Origin: Corbicula japonica
Taxonomy: Eukaryota > Mollusca > Bivalvia > Venerida > Cyrenidae
Direction: 5' to 3'
Assembly (NCBI GenBank): GCA_038501625.1
Contig: JAZAYU010000035.1
Location: 1,746,001-1,810,000 of the forward strand
DNA: 64,000 nt
The notes beneath the pieces are model-generated. The model was not told the origin of the DNA. It made no database searches and worked only from the letters and a program-made list of their open reading frames with translations. This document shows positions 36,801 through 42,800 of the stretch, in pieces. The first letter of the stretch is position 1. The number at the start of each line of letters is the position of its first letter. Both the position numbers and the translations under genes were made by a program.

Positions 36801-39800
36801 TTCAGTATATTTTATCAAATATCGATGTTTGTTGTCAATTTGAAGGTTCCACATGTTTGTTTTGAAGTTTATGGGCATGTTTTATATTGCATGTCCATAA
36901 GTAATGTTTTTCAACTAAATATCTGACAAAATAAGGAAAATGTAATATTAACATGGCTTACCAACTACATAAGATTCACAAAGGATCATTAAACTTATGA
37001 AACATCGCTTTGTTGGTGTTAAACTGAAGCTTAAGTTTATGTTCTGTATTTACCATATTTTATTACATTCCATGCGCTTAGCTATTTGCTTTTTTTTGCT
37101 TTAAGTCTGGCAACAACAAACGAAAATTATGTAAGTAAGTTACAGAAATTTTAAAATTAAAAACAGAAAAGTTAGCAATGTAACAATGACGAATCACTGA
37201 AGTGATGTTACAGAAATCGTATCAATGTTTCTTATTGAATTTGTCAAAATAAGGTACAGCAGAGAAACTTTAACATCGTGAAAAAAGGACTCGCACCCAG
37301 ACCAACAAGACTGGCAGCGGAAAAAACAAGTAGCATAAGAAAAATATGTTCTAATTGTCTGATATGAGTGTCACTTTATGCGAAAAAAACTACATTAATT
37401 TTTTGAACGTGTAAATGTGTAAATGTGTAATGTTACTTTAAAAGGGAGACAGTCTGACTAGTCATATTAGGAGCAAAAACATGCACATATAACGTGTGAT
37501 TTTAATAAAATCACATGATCAATAGGTGCTAACCCGTATATGGCAAACAATGGTGAAAAGCTGTTTTAAACTTGTCGAGTTGAACAAGACTATTTCAAGC
37601 TGTAATATTTGTCATCGGAGTGTCGCGAAACTATCGTGAATTGAAATTTTACTCCTTTACAATTTGCTTGTTTTTTTGTATAACTGATAATGAATAATAG
37701 ACGGAAACGTGATACTTTTATGACTAAGAATTTATAAATGATTGAATGTTTTTTTTTCACAAATGTTGCTCACTATTGCCATTTCAATAGAAGAAAAACC
37801 ACGAACACGACAAATATGATAATACTTACAGACTCGGTTTTATTGAGCCTGTTTACTGGGAGTAATTGAAAATGCATATTACTACCAGCTGCTCCTACCT
37901 GATATTATCCTAAATTGAATGTCTGCTTCATAACCGTTTTCCAAACAAAAACTGACCAACAATCAACACACTTTTAAAAACATATACACATTTTACTTTG
38001 AATACCGGTATATATTAATTAAACGTATGTATAAATTAATACATGTACATTTAGAAGAAATAGGTACTTGGAAAGCTACCAAAGATGTTAACATTATTTC
38101 ATGATCTGTTTGATTTAATCTGATGATGGGCAGTAATTAGCATTGCCATTTCTGCCCATGCCACCTAGAAATGTAGAAAAATGTCACAGTGACTACGTTT
38201 GATTTCATCATATGAATTATTCACGATATTTTAAAGACCCTGTTAAAACACGAAAGCTTTAAGAATTAAGTCTGAGATAGAAATGATCAAATGATATTTC
38301 GCACGAATCGTTACAAATATGTGATGAAACATTGACTTACCTACAGAATCAGCATAGAAGCCTGCATAGTTCGTAGTGTTAGCTGGAAACCGTATCCTGC
38401 ATATAATAAGGGAAGGAGATTCTCCAAGCCCATGAGTCAGTTCCAAGTAGGAATACTTATCTTTGAAAATATATATAAAAATAATAGATTATAGGATGAA
38501 AACACTGTAGTTCAACGAATTAAATTTAAGCAACTGAAGCTTGTTTCTATGATTTATATCAAAATTGTTTTTCTACATTAAAATAGTATATGTCAATAAA
38601 ACTTAATGCAAGAGTTACAGTTTTTAAAAAGAGCGTAGTTTTTTTAGCTTTTAGTGTAGTTTATAATCTATAACAGTTTCCTTGTGATATTGTTACATTG
38701 GATGTGGGTATGTTTACATTTCAATAAGGTTATGTTTTGAAATACCTGTTGCAGCAGTCAATACGTTCGATTTTGAAGTAAAATCTGCAGGTGGCAGAGA
38801 AGACTCTTTCCAAGCTCTCACTCGGAACCATGCAGAATTACTGGAGTAATCTTGATTTGGCCCAATCCAAAAGGAAGCATTGGCTGCGAATAATATGATT
38901 GTTTAACTTAGATAACTGTTTACTATTTATATATATCTGTTGTTGACAATAACTACAGCAAAGCATTGTTAGAATCTGAATCTGAGAAATTATGTGTTGA
39001 AATAAAATAGACATGTTTTATTGATATGTGTATACCCATTTCGATTTAGTGTCATTTTCGACATTGCAAAATACTGAATACCACTTTTACACAGTTCCCT
39101 TTACAAAAGGATTTAACTCTAAAGTACAAATGGGAGTCCATAAATTTACCTTAAACTATTTAACGGTAAACCAAGGATCTTTAACTTGAACAACGACCTT
39201 GAACTTTAAGTTTTGAAGTTTTATCTACTTACCAATAAAAATTGGTTTTCCGGCTGGGTAGTGATTGTATCTAACCGGGGCACTGACAATCACACTTTTA
39301 CTGTCATAAACGTATACAACATTTCCAAAGGCCTCTTGATAGTCATCATCGCGTATCTGGTGACCTTTAATAAACAACGGATACAAAACTTTTTACAAAT
39401 TATAAATACTGTTTACAATAGTTCTCATTAAACATTATGATAAATATTCCTTACAAATATTGAATAAATGAAAAGATAACTTTGATTGCCAACCAACAAG
39501 ACAAGTATCATCATATTGCAGATACGATTTGATTGACCTTTTCATGAACAGAAATGGAATGCATACGAGGGTTGTTCATAAATTAATAGGACTCCGGCTC
39601 TACTGTTCACATATTTTAATTTAATCACATCATTTTTCAAGCAAAGAATGCCGGAACATATCCTCTACATACAGTGAAAAAGGATACACAATTTTAACAA
39701 ATAACAATCCTGTGAAAATTACAAATAATAAGGGCTGCGCAACCTGGTGCACGCTAACATTACAACAAATGACATTCATGACGTCGCACAAATACAAATA

Positions 39801-42800
39801 TTACACATGACATAACTAGTTTTAAAACAAAACAGCCCTTTTCACAACCACTGTTCATAGGGTGAAGAAAGAAAACTAACATACTTTGTAAACATATAGA
39901 ATTGATGACCAATTGGAATTATTGAGTGAATTTACACAAATGCAAATATTGTGCTCAACAGCCTTCAGGCTGTGTCTTCTGCATGCGGCCATTCCCGACA
40001 TGCATATTTCACTCGTTTTTTCAACGGACTTTATTGACAACACTAACAGCCTGCAATAATACAGCAACATGTTATTTTTATTTTAAATTAAGCACAAAAC
40101 AAGTCTTTCTCGATTATTTAAACCCAGAACACTATTTTGTCGAATCGCGATAAGATCTTAATCTTTAATTATTTCCACATTTCTGTGTTTACAACAGTAA
40201 ACATATAACAAATATACATGAGCAGATACAATACAAATGTGAGCATATAAGGTACGGATGTGCTGGCATATTGTCCATAAATTTCAAAATTATGTTGCAA
40301 GCGCATTTTTCTTTTGTTTTAGTATGTGCTTGGTAATAGGACATTAATTCGACTGAACTCGGCGTTCAAAAGTTTATACATCATAATATAGATAGATTTC
40401 TTCACTTAAATCATGCTAGCAATGAGTTATTTATTAAAATCATTCCTGAACTATTAGCCACAATGCGCCGTTTGTATTGTCGGTCCCCATTTTTACATTA
40501 GTTATACTAAATGCATTTAGTTAAAATGAGTGAAGCGACCAAACTTACATACGTATTATAACTCAAAACCTCTGCTTAAACGTATAAAATAACATTATTT
40601 CAAGCAACTTCATAAAATATACATAAATTTAAACAATGACGTACGATTTCGTCCATCAATTTTAAGATTGTTCGAAAATTGTATATTGATTCTAAAATTT
40701 TTAAAATCAAACAAGAAGCTTATTATAAGCAGACAGATAAATTATTTCTAATCAATAATTTTGATCTACAAAAAATCTTCGTTATTTGGATAATGTATTC
40801 ATTATCTTCAGAATATGCAATAACATTTAGATATCTTAACGCTGCACGGAGATCGCCGAGGAGAAACTCGTGAACACCGTAAGTTTGATTAAAAAAGGTA
40901 TTTATCATTGTTCAATTAATCTTAATTTAACATATTATTATTTCTGTTTTAAAATATTATGTGGAATTACATTTTTAGACAACTGATACGTAGTTATAAA
41001 CTTGTATACGATACAGTGTGAATCCACTGAGGATTTAAAATATAGATCGATAACATAATAATGTAATTTAATAATAATATTTATACGGTTTATATGGTTT
41101 AACTTATCTCACCACAATTAGCGTTAGACTGATATTATAATCAAATAAAATAATATACGTTAAAACAGATATTAAAAAGGGTTATTAGCCTTCGCACGCA
41201 AAACATATACATGTACATGTACCTATAAAATGACCATGCCCCGATTTGATCGAGTCTGTTCTTTGGTAATAATGGAAACAATATGATTAAAATTGCTGTT
41301 TTGTGCATATAAACGTTATTCAATGAAATGTCTAGGTGAACATATATCACGATTAAACGTTGAATGTATATATTTGCAAATGAAACTATGAAATGTATAT
41401 TGGCGCACCCACATGGACAACATATCGGTCTACAAAATATAAACAATATTTATTTAATGGTTTTTACGCACCAGTAGCTTGAAAGATGTAATCTTTGTTT
41501 GGACCATCAATAGCCTTCACCTGTACATCGACCAGCAGCGGCGTCTCTCCTAGACCATGGCTTATATTTTTCCTTGCTAAAGATACAGTTCCCTGATCGG
41601 CTGCCTCTATAGTAAGCCACCCACTGTCAAAGTCTGGCGAGCTGATTAGAGCGTGACCTTAAAATAAGCTTATCAAATAAGTAGGCTCTGTCTTATTTTG
41701 ATAAGTATTTTGATAAGTAAATATTAAGTTTTCAAATACACTTTTATATGTCTATTAGTAAATATAACTTAGGAAAAGACCTTGAATAAACACCCTACAA
41801 CATGGTGTAAATCCCCAGTGACAAATTATTTTGCCACTGACAATTCCAAGCCGTCAGCCCTTGAGTTTTCATTTTCGTTAATTGCTGGTGCCGTCCTTTT
41901 TAAATTAACCATGCTCTCTTTTCCTCTCTACATTTTGGATGTGTGAGGAGGCTGTGTCCTGTGCATGCGGCCATTCCTGATATGCACATTTCACCTTTTA
42001 TACATAGTCTTACCATATAAGTATATTCTTATTTAGATAAATAAATGATGAGTGTATAATGCCTTTCAATATAATTTTTTTAATAAGTATTTTAATTTAA
42101 ACTTCTAACCTCTGAAGTTAAAATAATACGTCTTTCTATACACCGATACTGTTCGAAATAATTATAATAGAATGATATTACATTATTTTTATTTTGAATC
42201 TTCCCTGCTAAATGTTTAAAACCATTTCTCATTACTCAGCCATTGGTATGTTATGCCTTACATAAATGCATGCTTAAATTGTATGTAATATAGGTTGTTG
42301 TGATATAGAGGATACACCATGAGTGATCATTTTATACTGAAATTATTAAACGAGTCGTCTAAATCGATATAAAACGAGGCTTTTGCCGAGTTTTATATCG
42401 ATTTAGATGACGAGTTTAATAATTTCAGTATAAAATGAACACGAATGATGTATTCTATTTATCACATACCCTGAAAAAACAAGCAAAATCCATCAATTGT
42501 CCCTTTCTATCGCCTAGTAGAGCGAAATTGAACGTGTGTAATTCGGTCGTATCGGGTGATAAATAAACTAGTCCCCAAAGAATTTATACTACCGTTTTCC
42601 TATTTGCCAAAATAAGTGAAAATAAATAAATAAAATTAGCTCCGCTAGAGTCTAGATAAAAGAATCTACGAGTTATAGGCTTCTGAAGTTGTGTTTAATT
42701 AAATAAATCTATCTACTGTATGACGTCATTTGTGTAAATTTTCGTAGCGGCATATGAAAGCATTGAAAATTGCTGGATATAAACTTATGATTCGGATTGA

